Positions 48,348 to 64,000 of a stretch of 64,000 nucleotides of DNA are shown in pieces. Position numbers and translations under genes: made by a program. This stretch comes from DASZHJ01 sp963735465 (lineage in GTDB: Bacteria > Pseudomonadota > Alphaproteobacteria > ATCC43930 > CGMCC-115725), in contig CAVTLA010000001.1 in the NCBI GenBank assembly GCA_963735465.1, positions 4,526,001 through 4,590,000 on the forward strand, given 5' to 3'. The notes under the pieces are model-generated. The model made no database searches. It saw only the letters and a program-made list of their open reading frames with translations, and was not told the DNA's origin. Position 1 is the stretch's first letter. Each line of letters opens with the position of its first letter.

Positions 48348-49763
48348 ATGTCTGTCATCCTCGTCTCCAATCGTGTTGCAGACCCGCATCGGGCCGGGCC
48401 GGTCCCGGGCGGTCTGGCGTCGGCCCTGGTGGGCGCGGTCCGCGAGAACGGCGCGATCTGGGTGGGCGGCAGCGGCAAGCTCCTGACCGGCGCCGTCACC
48501 GGCGACCTCCCGATGTCGTCCACCACTTTGGGGTCGGGCACCCTCGCGCTGGTGGATTTTCCCGAGGCGGATTACCGCAAGTTCTACGACGGCATGGCGA
48601 ACTCCGTGCTGTGGCCGATCCTGCACTTCCGCGCCGACCTGCTGCGCTATCAGCAGGACTTCTTCGCCGCCTATGCGGCCATCAACAACGCCATGGCCGA
48701 TGCGGTCTGCCGCGTCGCGAAGCCGGAGTCGGTGATCTGGGTGCACGACTACCATTATTTCATGCTGGGCGACGCGCTCCGGCAGCGCGGCATGGCGGGC
48801 TCCATCGGCTTCTTCCTGCACACGCCGTTTCCGAACCGCTCGATCGTCTCCTGCCTGCCGAACCACCGGGACGTCATGCGGAGCCTCGCCGCCTACGACC
48901 TCATCGGATTCCAGACCGACGAGGATCTGCTGCGCTTCCGCGACTATGCCACCGCCGAACTCTTCGCGACCGTGGTGGGCCAGACCGACTTGCGCATTGG
49001 CGATCGCCGCGTGCGCCTCGGCGTGTTCCCGATCGGCATCGACGCCGAGCACTTCGCCAAGGCGGCGGAGAGCGGCCGCCACTCACGCCCGCTGACGCGC
49101 CTGGCCCAGGTGCTGGCGGGCAGCAGCCTCGTCATCGGCGTCGACCGCCTCGACTACAGCAAGGGGCTGATCCGCCGCTTCCAGGCCTACCAGCAGTTCT
49201 TCGCCCGCTATCCCGAGGAGCGCCGGCGAGTGTCGTTCCTGCAGATCACGCCGCCAACGCGCGGGAAGGTGGCGGCCTATCGCGAGATGCGCGCGGAGCT
49301 CGCGGGCATTTCCGGCGAGATGAACGCCCGTCTGGGCGACGCGGACTGGGTCCCGCTGCGCTACATCAACGAGGGCTTCGCGCCGGACCGCCTCGCCGGC
49401 TATTACCGGATCGCCAAGGTCGGCTGCGTCACGCCGCTCCGGGACGGGATGAATCTGGTGGCGAAGGAATACGTGGCCTCTCAGGACCCCGAGGATCCCG
49501 GCGTCCTCGTGCTGTCGACCTTCGCCGGCGCCGCCCGGCAGATGAGCGCGGCGCTCCTGGTCAATCCCTATGATTCCGAGGCGGTGGCCCAGCGCCTGCG
49601 CGAAGCGCTCTACATGCCGCGAGAGGAGCGGATCGAGCGCTGGACCGCGCTGATGCGCACGCTGCGCGGCAACGACCTGCAGGCCTGGTTCCGCTCCTTC
49701 ATCGCGATCCTGGAGACTCCGACCGTCGCTACCGCGCCCTTCGCCGCGCGGAGCGTCGCCTAG
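48348..49763 (+). CDS. otsA: Trehalose-6-phosphate synthase
   Basis: A 471-residue GT20 enzyme making trehalose-6-phosphate from UDP-glucose and glucose-6-phosphate. It begins SVILVSNRVADPHRAGPVPG. It has the glucose-6-phosphate and donor-site motifs WVHDYHYFMLG, FFLHTPFPNRS, VIGVDRLDYSKGL and TPLRDGMNLVAKEYVA. Length equals E. coli OtsA (about 474). The ATG at 48348 lies eight bases after GGGGAGG; the frame is open further upstream without conservation. otsB is not in the window. An EcfG-like promoter precedes it, and the glg/tre operon follows after 71 bases. Confidence 0.96.
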   Translation: MSVILVSNRVADPHRAGPVPGGLASALVGAVRENGAIWVGGSGKLLTGAVTGDLPMSSTTLGSGTLALVDFPEADYRKFYDGMANSVLWPILHFRADLLRYQQDFFAAYAAINNAMADAVCRVAKPESVIWVHDYHYFMLGDALRQRGMAGSIGFFLHTPFPNRSIVSCLPNHRDVMRSLAAYDLIGFQTDEDLLRFRDYATAELFATVVGQTDLRIGDRRVRLGVFPIGIDAEHFAKAAESGRHSRPLTRLAQVLAGSSLVIGVDRLDYSKGLIRRFQAYQQFFARYPEERRRVSFLQITPPTRGKVAAYREMRAELAGISGEMNARLGDADWVPLRYINEGFAPDRLAGYYRIAKVGCVTPLRDGMNLVAKEYVASQDPEDPGVLVLSTFAGAARQMSAALLVNPYDSEAVAQRLREALYMPREERIERWTALMRTLRGNDLQAWFRSFIAILETPTVATAPFAARSVA

Positions 49764-49834
49764 CGGGCGGGCACCGACGTGATTTCGACCTGTCGCGCTG
49801 CGACGGCAGCCAGCGCGCGCGGCGGCGCGGGCAC

Positions 49835-52800
49835 GTGATCGTGGCGGAGATGCTGGCAACCCGCGAGGCGATGTCGACAGAGCGTTCCCGCGCGGCGGTA
49901 ACCGGCGCCGCGCCGCGACTCTACGCGGTGCCCTCCGCCGGTGCCTTGGGAGAGGACCGCGTCCGCGAGATCGTGCGGCTGCATTTCGACTGGGTCGAGA
50001 TCCCCTTGTCGCTCTCGAAGCCGGCGGGCGACGCCGGTCTCGTGCAGCTCCGTGCCGCGGCCGCCGGTGCCGGGCGCGCCGGCCTCAACGTGATGATCGC
50101 CCTGGATTTCGCTGCGACGGGGGACGATCCGGACCGCGTCGCCGCGGCGACGGAGGTGCTGCGCGCCCTGCGGGTGACTGCCCAGGGCGTGCGCGCCATC
50201 GCCGCGCAGAAATACCCGCCGGAGCTCTGGAGCGCGATCATTCCGGCGGGGCGCGAGGTGGTCCCCGGCCTGGTCTGGGCCGCCGATGTCCTCGGCGCCT
50301 CTCAGGCGGAGAGCGAGCGCCTTCTCGGCGCCGGCTTCGATTTCTTTCTCAGCAGCGTCAAGTGGTGGAACGGGATCGATGCCTGGGCGGTGGAGCAGTA
50401 CGAGCGGACGCGCGGATTGGCGCGCTCGATCGGCTTTCCCGAGGCGCCCGGCGGACCGTCCCTGCGCGCCGAGCTGGCGCAGGCCGGCGACAGCGGGCAG
50501 GTGCGGGCGATGCTGCGCCTGCGCTACGCCCTGGCCGCCGTCTTCGGCGCCGGCGTGCTGATGCCCATGGGCTATGAGCTCAGCGGCGAGGGGGCCGTCG
50601 GGGACATCGTCGACGTGCGGGCGGCGATCACCGCGGTCAACCGGCTGAAGGCCACCTTCCCCGACGTGAATCAGGAGGCGGCGCACCGGCAGCTCGCCCT
50701 CGGCGAGGTCATGGGCTGGGTGCGGGTCGACGGTTCCGGCACGCCGCTCAGCTGCTTCGTCGGCAATCCCACGGCGCGCGGCATCGCGGTCGAGATCGCG
50801 GCCGCGGCGGCGGGGCTGGATCTGGGCGCGCTCCGGGACATCACGCCCGGCGCGATCCCCCGCCTCGTCGATCATCCCCTCTGGCTGGAGCCCGGGCAGT
50901 GGCGGCTCTTCCTGCGCGAGCGTGTGCCGGGAGATCGCGCTCCCGCGCGGATGGAGAAGGCAGGGAAGGCTTCCGCACGGATGGCGCGGCGGTCGGGGCC
51001 GGCGCGGGTGGCGATCGAGAACGTGCAGCCGGAAATCGACGGCGGCCGCTCCGCCATCAAGCGCGTGGTGGGCGACCGGCTGGAAGTCACCGCCGACATC
51101 TTTGCCGACGGCCACGAGGTCTGCGGCGCGGCGCTGCTGCTGCGGCCGGCGGACAAGACCGCCTGGTCGGCGGTGCCGATGCGGTACCTCGACAACGACC
51201 GCTGGGTCGGCGCCATCGCGCTGCCGGAGAACCGCCGCTACGTCTATTGCATCGAGGCCTGGCTCGACGACTACGCCTCGTGGCGCAACGGCCTCGCCAG
51301 CAAGCACGACGCCGGACAGGACCTGACGCTGGAGCTGACGGAGGGCCGCCATATCGTCGCCACGGCCGGGCGGCGCGCCATCGGCGACGCACGGCGCGTG
51401 CTGAAGGCGGCGCTGGCGGCGGCGGAAGACTCTACCACCGCGGCGGCGATCGACGCGCTGCTGGCGGAGGATGTGCAGGCGGTCATGGCGGAGTGGGGGT
51501 CGCGGCACGGCGTCACCCGCTACGACCGGGAGCTGCCCCTGATGGTGGACCGGCCGGCGGCGCGCGCCGCCGCCTGGTACGAGATGGTGCCACGCTCCCA
51601 AGGAAAGGTGCCGGACGAGAGCGCCACGTTCCGGGATTGCATCGCCCGCCTCGACGACATCCGAGCCATGGGGTTCGATACCATCTATCTGCCGCCGATC
51701 CATCCGATCGGCAGCACCAACCGCAAGGGCCGCAACAACGCGCTCGTGTCCGGGCCCGGCGATCCCGGCAGCTTCTACGCCATCGGCGGCGAGGCTGGCG
51801 GTCACGACGCCGTGCATCCGGATCTCGGCACGCTGGAGGATTTCCGCGCCTTCGTCGCCGCCTGCCGTGAGCGCGACATGGAGGTGGCCCTCGATTTCGC
51901 GGTGCAGTGCTCCCTCGACCACCCCTGGGTCCGGCAGCATCCGGAGTGGTTCGAGTTCCGCCCCGACGGCTCGGTCAAATACGCCGAGAACCCGCCGAAA
52001 AAATACCAGGACATCGTCAATCTGAAGCTCGCCGGCGACGGGCCCCTGGCGCTCTGGGAGGCGCTCAGGGACATCCTGCGCTTCTGGATCGACGCCGGCG
52101 TCACCGTCTTCCGCGTCGACAATCCTCACACCAAGCCGTTCCCGTTCTGGGAGTGGCTGATCCGCGAGATCCAGATGGAGCGTCCGGATATTCTTTTCCT
52201 GTCCGAGGCCTTCACGCGGCCGAAGCCGATGCGGAAGCTGGCGAAGCTCGGCTTCACTCAGTCCTATACCTACTTCACCTGGCGCAACACCAAGGCGGAG
52301 CTGACGGACTATTTTACCGAGCTGACGCGCGGCGAGGCGCGGGAGTACATGCGCCCGCATCTCTTCACCAATACGCCGGACATCCTGCCGCCCTTCCTGC
52401 AGCAGGGCGGCGCGCCCGCATTCCGGATCCGGGCGGCGCTGGCGGCGACCCTGTCGAGCCTCTACGGCATCTACAACAGCTTCGAGCTCTGCGAGGCGAC
52501 CGCCATTCCCGGCACCGAGGACTACCTAAATTCCGAGAAGTATCAGTACAAGGTCTGGGACTGGGATCGGCCCGGCAACATCAAGCCATTCATATCGGCC
52601 CTCAATCGCGCGCGGGCACGCTACGGCGCGCTGCGGGACTGGCTGAACCTGGAATTCCTGCCTTGCGACAACGACCAGGTGCTGTGTTTCCTGAAGCGCG
52701 GGCCTGCGGCGCAAGCGGATATCCTCGTCGCCATCAGCCTCGATCCCGCAGCGCCACAGACGACCACGATCTCGATCCCGCCGCTGAAGGGCGGCCTCGG

Positions 52801-52932
52801 CGGCTACCAGGATTATGCGGTAGAGAACGCGCTCACGGGCGAGGTGCTGCACTGGGTCGGCCGGGTGCAACGCATCGCCCTCGATCCGCAGCAGCCCGCG
52901 CTGCTGGCGGCGCTCGGGCCGAGGGCGGCGCC

Positions 52933-52936
<4 letters not shown>
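49835..52936 (+). CDS. glgE: Maltosyltransferase GlgE with long N-terminal extension
   Basis: A 1033-residue alpha-1,4-glucan:maltose-1-phosphate maltosyltransferase. The canonical GlgE part begins about residue 390 (DIFADGHEVCGAALLLRPAD, then AWYEMVPRSQG). It carries GH13 catalytic residues Asp762 (FRVDNPHTKPFPFWEW), Glu791 (LFLSEAFTRPK) and Asp849 (FTNTPDILPPFLQ). Residues about 20-385 precede it and look like a degenerate second GH13-like module (LHFDWVEIPLSLSK; GFDFFLSSVKWWNGID; FGAGVLMPMGYELSGEG). GlgE adds maltose units from maltose-1-phosphate to alpha-glucan. Start uncertain: GTG 49835, ATG 49850 or ATG 49871. The stop overlaps treS (ATGA). Confidence 0.93.
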
Positions 52937-58393
<5,457 letters not shown>

Positions 58394-58397
<4 letters not shown>

Positions 58398-60475
58398 CCG
58401 GGAGCGTCCTGACCGCCGGCCGGCCCTTTCCGCTCGGCGCGCATCTCGATGCGCGCGGCGCCAACTTCGCGCTCTTCTCGGCCCATGCGGAGAGGGTGGA
58501 GCTCTGCCTCTTCGATCCCCTGGGCCGCCACGAGACCGAGCGCCTGACGCTTCCCGAATATACCGACGGCATCTGGCACGGCTTCCTCCCGGAGGCGCGG
58601 CCGGGACTGCTCTACGGCTATCGCGTTCACGGACCCTACGATCCCGCGGCGGGCCATCGCTTCAATCACCACAAGCTGCTCCTCGATCCCTATGCAAGGG
58701 ACATCGTCGGGCTCTTCCACCTCTCCGATGCCCATTTCGGCTATCGCATCGGCAGCTCGCGCGGCGATCACACGGCGGACCGCCGCGACAACGCCCGGGT
58801 GATGCCGAAATGCCGGCTGGTGGACGAGAGCTTTTCCTGGGGCGATGACCGGCCGCCGCGGACGCCCTGGCGTGACACGGTGATCTGCGAGCTCCACGTC
58901 GGCGGCTACACGCGGACCCACCCCGAGGTCGAGAGCACGCTGCGCGGCTCCGTCGCCGGGCTGCGGGCGCCGGCAGTGATCGCCCATCTGAAGCGGCTCG
59001 GCATCACCGCGGTCGAGCTGCTGCCGGTGCACGCCGCCGTCGACGATCGCGTGCTGGCGGAGCGGGGCCTGCGCAACTACTGGGGCTACAACTCCATCGG
59101 CTACTTCGCGCCGGACCGGCGGCTCCTGGGCCGCGGCGGTGTCAACGAGTTCAAGCGCACCGTCGCCGCGCTGCATGCCGCCGACATCGAGGTTCTGCTC
59201 GACGTCGTCTACAATCACACCGCGGAGGGCAATCATCTCGGCCCCACCCTCTGCTTCCGAGGTATCGACAACGCGTCCTACTACTGGCTGATGCCGGAGG
59301 ATCGCCGGCACTACCTCGACTTCACCGGCTGCGGCAACTCGCTGCAGCTTGCACACCCCCGCGTGTTGCAGATGGTGCTGGATTCGCTCCGCTACTGGGT
59401 CGAGGTCATGCATGTGGACGGCTTCCGCTTCGATCTCGCCACCACCTTGGGCCGTGGTCCGAACGGCTACGACGCCGCCAGCGCCTTCCTCGACGCGGTC
59501 ATGCAGGACCCGGTGCTGGCCCAGGTCAAGCTGATCGCGGAGCCCTGGGACCTCGGCCTCGGCGGCTACCAGGTCGGCAAGTTCCCCGCCGGCTGGTCGG
59601 AGTGGAACGACCGCTACCGCGATACGCTGCGGCGATTCTGGCGCGGCGACGGCGGCCTCGTCGGCGAGATGGCCTCGCGCCTCACCGGCTCGGCCGACAT
59701 CTTCCGGCACTGCGGCCGCCGGCCCACCGCCAGCGTGAATTTCGTCACCGCCCACGACGGCTTCACCCTCAACGATCTCGTCAGCTACAACGAGAAGCAC
59801 AACGAGGCGAACCACGAGGAGAACCGCGACGGCACCTCGGAGAATCTGAGCTGGAACGGCGGCGCCGAAGGCCCGACCGACGATCCCAGCGTTCTCGAGC
59901 TGCGCTGCCGGCAGCGGCGCAATCTGCTGGCGAGCCTGCTGCTGTCCCAGGGCGTGCCGATGCTGCTGGGCGGCGACGAGGTCGCCAACAGCCAGAACGG
60001 CAACAACAACGCCTATTGCCAGGACAACGAGATCGGCTGGGTCGACTGGTCGAAGCTCGGTGTCGAGGGCCAGGATCTCTCGGGCTTCGTCGCGGCAATG
60101 GTGGAAATTCGGCGCTCCTGCGGCCTGGCCCGGGACCGGTTCTTCGATGGCGCCACGGTGTCCAGCAACGGCCTCAAGGATACGACCTGGCTTCGCCTCG
60201 ACGGTGCCGAGATGACCGAGGAGGACTGGGCCTATCCCAACGCCCGCTTCCTCGCCTATGCCGTCAACGGCAGCGTCTCGCCGGTCATGATCGTGCTCAA
60301 CGGCCATCACGAGATGCTGCCCTTCGTGGTCCCGACAATCGGCGGCACCAGCCGCTGGCGCACCCTGGTGGATACCTCGACGCCGACCGGCGCCGCCGGG
60401 ACGCAGCGCCAGGCCGGCGAGACCTTCGAGGTGCCGGCGCGCTCGCTGACCGTGCTCGCGGGCTCGCCGGGCTGA
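58394..60475 (+). CDS. glgX: Glycogen debranching enzyme
   Basis: A 693-residue GH13 isoamylase-type enzyme. CBM48 is at the N-terminus (GAHLDARGANFALFSAHAER). The barrel shows YNSIGYFAPDRR, DVVYNHTAEGNHLGPTL, catalytic Asp347 (GFRFDLATTLGR), Glu383 (LIAEPWDLG) and Asp455 (VTAHDGFTLNDL). It hydrolyses alpha-1,6 branches, releasing maltodextrins that TreY/TreZ or MalQ can use. Coupled to glgB by ATGA. Confidence 0.95.
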
Positions 60476-60482
60476 GGCGCGC

Positions 60483-62270
60483 ATGGTCCGGCGCCGGCAC
60501 GAGATGCCCTTTGGCGCGACGGTCCGCGAGGACGGCACGCTGTTCCGCCTCTGGGCGCCGGCGGCGCGCTCGGTGGATCTCCGATTGTCCGAGCCGCAGG
60601 GCCTGGCGCCGATGTCGCCGCTCGCGGACGGCTGGTATGAGACCTTCGTCACCGGTGTCGGCGACGGCGCCCGGTATCAATACGTCATCGACAGCGACCG
60701 CGCGGTGCCGGACCCGGCCTCGCGCTTCCAGCCTCTCGACGTGCACGGACCGAGCGAGGTGGTCGATCCCCGACGGTTCGACTGGAGCGACGACGGCTGG
60801 ACCGGCCGGCCCTGGCGCGAGACCGTAATGTGCGAGATCCACGTGGGCGCCTTCACCGCCGCCGGCACTTTCGCGGCGGTGATACCGGAGCTTCAAAACC
60901 TGGCGGAGCTCGGTGTCACCGCCATCGAGCTGATGCCGGTGGCGGATTTTCCGGGCGCGCGGAACTGGGGCTACGACGGCGTGCTGCCCTTCGCGCCCGA
61001 CGGCAGCTATGGCGGTCCCGACGATCTGAAGCGGCTGATCGCGGCCGCCCATGGCGCCGGCCTCATGGTCTTCCTCGACGTGGTCTACAATCACTTCGGG
61101 CCGGAGGGGAATTACCTCGGCCTCTATGCGCCGCAGTTCTTCTCGCGGACTCATACGGACTGGGGCCAGGGCTTGAATGTCGCCGCCGGCGGCCTGGGGT
61201 CGGCACGCGAATTTTTCATCGAGAACGCGCTGTACTGGTTCCGGGAGTTCAACGTCGACGGACTCCGCCTCGATGCCGTCCATGCCATCCACGACGACAG
61301 CGAGATGCATTTCCTCGACGACCTCGCGACGCGCGCCCGGGCAACCGCGGCACCGGGTCGGCACCTGCATCTCGTGCTAGAGAACGACGACAACACGGCG
61401 CGGCTCCTCGGCGAGGAACTCTACGATGCCCAGTGGAACGACGACTTTCACCACGCCTTCCATGTGATCCTGACCGGCGAGACCGCCGGCTATTATCGCG
61501 ACTACGGCGAGGCGCCTCTGAAGCAGCTCGGCCGCTGCCTGACCGAAGGGTTCGCCTATCAGGGCGAATGGTCTGCCCATCGCGGGCGCGCCCGGGGTAC
61601 GGCGAGCGGTGGCCTCTCGCCTCTCGCCTTCGTCAATTTCCTGCAGAACCACGACCAGATCGGCAACCGCGCCTTCGGCGAGCGGCTGACCGAGCTGGCG
61701 CCGCCCGAGGCGCTGGCGGCGGCCACCGCGATCCTGCTGCTGGCACCCTCGCCGCCGCTCCTGTTCATGGGGGAGGAATGGGGCGCCGACACGCCCTTCC
61801 TGTTCTTCTGCGACTTCAAGGGCGAGCTCGGCACCGCGGTCCGCGACGGCCGCCGGCGCGAGTTCGCACGCTTTCCCGCTTTCGCCGATCCGGCCGAGCG
61901 CAAGCGCATTCCCGATCCCGTCGCCGCCGGCACCTTCGAGGCGAGCCGTCTCGACCGCTCGCCGGATGCTCTGCGCGCCGACGTCGCCGCTCTCACCCGG
62001 CGCCTGCTGGCGCTCCGGCACCGGGAGATCGTCCCGCGCCTCGCGGGGCAGGTCGCCGGCGCCGGCTACGAGGTTCGCGGCACGCTGCTCTCGGCGCGCT
62101 GGACCCTCGCCGACGGCAGCACGCTCATGGTGACCGCCAATCTCGGCGGCGCGGCGGCGCGGGCGGGTGTGCCGCCGCACGGCTGGCGCGAGCTCTACAG
62201 CGGCGGCACGGCGACCGTCGATTCCCTGGGACCATGGAGCGTGGTCTGGCATCTGCGGGAGGCGAGCTGA
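60483..62270 (+). CDS. treZ: Malto-oligosyltrehalose trehalohydrolase
   Basis: A 595-residue GH13 enzyme that releases trehalose from maltooligosyl-trehalose. N-terminal CBM48-like domain (FGATVREDGTLFRLWAPAAR). Barrel motifs are ELMPVADFPGARNWGYDGV, DVVYNHFGPEGNYL, catalytic Asp264 (GLRLDAVHAI), Glu300 (LVLENDDNT) and Asp391 (FLQNHDQIGNRAFGE). GEEWGADTPFLFFCDF is a treZ hallmark. Its partner TreY is not in the window and is expected just downstream of malQ. It starts 7 bases after glgX. Confidence 0.95.
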   Translation: MVRRRHEMPFGATVREDGTLFRLWAPAARSVDLRLSEPQGLAPMSPLADGWYETFVTGVGDGARYQYVIDSDRAVPDPASRFQPLDVHGPSEVVDPRRFDWSDDGWTGRPWRETVMCEIHVGAFTAAGTFAAVIPELQNLAELGVTAIELMPVADFPGARNWGYDGVLPFAPDGSYGGPDDLKRLIAAAHGAGLMVFLDVVYNHFGPEGNYLGLYAPQFFSRTHTDWGQGLNVAAGGLGSAREFFIENALYWFREFNVDGLRLDAVHAIHDDSEMHFLDDLATRARATAAPGRHLHLVLENDDNTARLLGEELYDAQWNDDFHHAFHVILTGETAGYYRDYGEAPLKQLGRCLTEGFAYQGEWSAHRGRARGTASGGLSPLAFVNFLQNHDQIGNRAFGERLTELAPPEALAAATAILLLAPSPPLLFMGEEWGADTPFLFFCDFKGELGTAVRDGRRREFARFPAFADPAERKRIPDPVAAGTFEASRLDRSPDALRADVAALTRRLLALRHREIVPRLAGQVAGAGYEVRGTLLSARWTLADGSTLMVTANLGGAAARAGVPPHGWRELYSGGTATVDSLGPWSVVWHLREAS

Positions 62271-62272
62271 CG

Positions 62273-64000
62273 ATGACGCGCCCCGATCTTCTCGAGGCCT
62301 GTGCCCGCGCCGGCATCGCACCGGCCTATCACGATGCCTTCGGCGTCTGGCGAGAGGTTCCCGACCGGACGCTGGAGCGGCTGCTGCAGGCGCTGGGAGC
62401 CTCCGCCGAATCCACCGCGGCAGATATCGCGGCGCCGCCGTGCTACCGGCCGGAGTGGATGGTGCGGGGCGAGCGGGCCTGGGGCGTGGCGGTGCAGCTC
62501 TATTCCCTCCGCTCCCGGCGCAATTGGGGCATGGGAGATTTCGGCGATCTCCGGCGGCTGATCGAGCTGGTGGCCGCCGGCGGCGGCGACGTCATCGCGC
62601 TCAATCCGCTCCACGCGCTCTTCGCGGCGGAGCCGCGGCGCATCAGCCCCTATGCGCCGGCGAGCCGGGAATTCCTCAATGTCCTCTACATCGATGTTCC
62701 CGCGATGCAGGCGTACGGCGCCGCTCCTGCCGCGCGGGAGATCGTGGAGGCGCCGGAGTTTCAAGAGGCGCTGGCGGCTCTCCGGCGCGGCGAGTTCGTG
62801 GATCACCTCGCCGTCGCCGCGCGCAAGGAAATGGTCTTCCGCGCGATCTTCGATGAGTTCGAGCGTGGCTGCGCCGCCGATCCCGAGGCGCCGCTCGCGC
62901 GTGAGTTCGAGCTCTATCTCCACGAACGCGGCCCGGCGCTGCTGAATTTCGCGACCTACCAGGCGCTCTCGGCGATGGCCGGATACGGGACCGACTGGCG
63001 GGTCTGGCCGGAGGGCTATCGCGATCCCGGCACGTCCGACGTGGCGGCATTTCAGCAGCAGAACGTCGGCGAGGTCCGCTATCACCAGTTCCTGCAATGG
63101 GAGGCGGAGGCGCAGCTGGCCGGTTGCGCGGCGGCGGCGCGCGAGGCCGGCATGCGCCTCGGCCTCTGCATCGATCTCGCGGTCGGCGCCGAGATGGCAA
63201 GCGGCGAGGGCTGGGCGGAGCAGGGGCGGCTGATCGCTGGCTTCCACGTTGGCGCCCCGCCCGACGCCTGGAACGAGAACGGCCAGGACTGGGGCCTCGC
63301 CGCCGCCAATCCCCTGGCGATTCCCCAGGACGGCGCCGCCGCCTTCCGCCGCATGCTGCGCGCCAACATGCGCCACGCCGGCGCGCTTCGCATCGATCAC
63401 ATCCTCGGCCTCAGCCGGCTGTTCCTGGTGCCGGCGGGCGGGCGATGCAGCGATGGCGCCTATCTGCGCTTCCCCCAGGAGGCGCTCTACGCGGCGCTGG
63501 CGGCGGAGAGCACGGACAACCGCTGCCTGATCGTCGGCGAGGATCTCGGCACGGTGCCGGAAGGATTCCGCGAGCGCATGAGCGCGCAGGGCATTCTCGC
63601 CTATCGCCTGCTGATCTTCGGCACCGACGGCGAGGGACGCTTCCTGCCGCCGGAGGCCTATCCCGCCGAGGCCCTTGCCGCCTTCTCCACCCATGATCTC
63701 CCGACGTTCCGCGGCTATATGGAGGGGCGCGACCTCGCGACCCGTGCTGCGCTCGGGCTTTATCCCGACGATGACGCCCGGGCGCGGGCGGCGGCGGCGC
63801 GGGAGGCGGAGCGCCAGCGGCTCATCGATGCCCTGCGCCAGATCGACCCCGCCGCCACGTCTTCCGTCGAGAGCCTTCTCGCCGCCGTCTATCAGTTCCT
63901 CGCGCGCACGCAGTGCCGGCTGTTCCTGGCGCAGATGGAGGATCTCGCGGGCGAGGCGGATCAGCCGAACCTGCCCGGCACCGCCGACGAATACCCGAAC
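62273..64000 (+). CDS. malQ: 4-alpha-glucanotransferase (amylomaltase), 3' end beyond window
   Basis: The first 576 residues of a GH77 enzyme, still open at base 64000. VAVQLYSLRSRRNWGMGDFG is the N-terminal family signature; GGDVIALNPLHALFAAEPRR and SPYAPASREFLNVLYID follow. Catalytic candidates are nucleophile Asp375 (LRIDHILGLSRLF), acid/base Glu423 (IVGEDLGTVP) and Asp475 (FSTHDLPTFRGY). It transfers glucan segments between maltodextrins, linking glgX products to treZ/treY. The ATG at 62273 lies 2 bases after the treZ stop with GGGAGG inside treZ. Confidence 0.95.
   Translation, partial: MTRPDLLEACARAGIAPAYHDAFGVWREVPDRTLERLLQALGASAESTAADIAAPPCYRPEWMVRGERAWGVAVQLYSLRSRRNWGMGDFGDLRRLIELVAAGGGDVIALNPLHALFAAEPRRISPYAPASREFLNVLYIDVPAMQAYGAAPAAREIVEAPEFQEALAALRRGEFVDHLAVAARKEMVFRAIFDEFERGCAADPEAPLAREFELYLHERGPALLNFATYQALSAMAGYGTDWRVWPEGYRDPGTSDVAAFQQQNVGEVRYHQFLQWEAEAQLAGCAAAAREAGMRLGLCIDLAVGAEMASGEGWAEQGRLIAGFHVGAPPDAWNENGQDWGLAAANPLAIPQDGAAAFRRMLRANMRHAGALRIDHILGLSRLFLVPAGGRCSDGAYLRFPQEALYAALAAESTDNRCLIVGEDLGTVPEGFRERMSAQGILAYRLLIFGTDGEGRFLPPEAYPAEALAAFSTHDLPTFRGYMEGRDLATRAALGLYPDDDARARAAAAREAERQRLIDALRQIDPAATSSVESLLAAVYQFLARTQCRLFLAQMEDLAGEADQPNLPGTADEYPN

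Overview
The window is GC-rich, gene-dense DNA from an Alphaproteobacterium. The PhyR/NepR-type stress regulators, GGAAC-type promoters, DUF1127, VirK-family and DUF3309 proteins point to that class. Genus cannot be read from the sequence. No rRNA, tRNA, CRISPR array, transposase or integrase was seen. Both ends cut a gene: the C-terminus of an enoyl-CoA hydratase-like protein at base 2 and a 4-alpha-glucanotransferase at base 64000.

Region 1 (about 1-17.5 kb) is catabolic. It holds two acyl-CoA synthetases, a TAXI-type solute-binding protein without a visible signal peptide, a divergent SHMT-fold PLP enzyme, a GST, a TPP-dependent enzyme with a downstream cupin, a TcuA-like flavoprotein, an IclR regulator, and a branched-chain-amino-acid-type ABC transporter whose LivM, LivG and LivF parts form one 844-residue polypeptide. 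Five related 16-bp sites (consensus close to CSATATGAAATKATYG) occur only in the GST/TPP-enzyme intergenic region and just upstream of the transporter. They suggest one regulon under the IclR protein. The substrate is unknown.

Region 2 (about 17.5-29.8 kb) holds an MsbA-like ABC exporter, a RidA protein, an SDR and a dienelactone hydrolase. These are followed by a three-subunit FAD/cytochrome c sugar (gluconate-type) dehydrogenase operon on the minus strand and a PotABCD-like transporter operon. One permease and the ATPase of that transporter each carry a single +1 frameshift.

Region 3 (about 29.9-48 kb) is a stress and envelope region. It holds a GH15 glucoamylase/trehalase-like enzyme, glucose-6-phosphate dehydrogenase and a ROK (polyphosphate-type) glucokinase in one operon. 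It also holds ligase D, PRC-barrel proteins, a peptidoglycan-binding lipoprotein, RlpA, two histidine kinases and two response regulators. General-stress-response parts are a PhyR-like protein (sigma-like domain plus receiver), a stand-alone PhyR-type sigma-like domain with no receiver, and a NepR-like anti-sigma factor translationally coupled to a DUF3309 membrane peptide.

Region 4 (48.3-64 kb) is a tightly packed trehalose/glycogen island: otsA, glgE (with a long N-terminal extension), treS-maltokinase fusion, glgB, glgX, treZ and malQ. Most of these junctions are ATGA overlaps. Six GGAAC-N18/19-TT elements stand before GH15, the lipoprotein, the basic protein, the PRC-barrel protein, DUF3309-nepR and otsA. 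This ties regions 3 and 4 into a probable EcfG-controlled regulon for compatible-solute, NADPH and carbon-storage metabolism.
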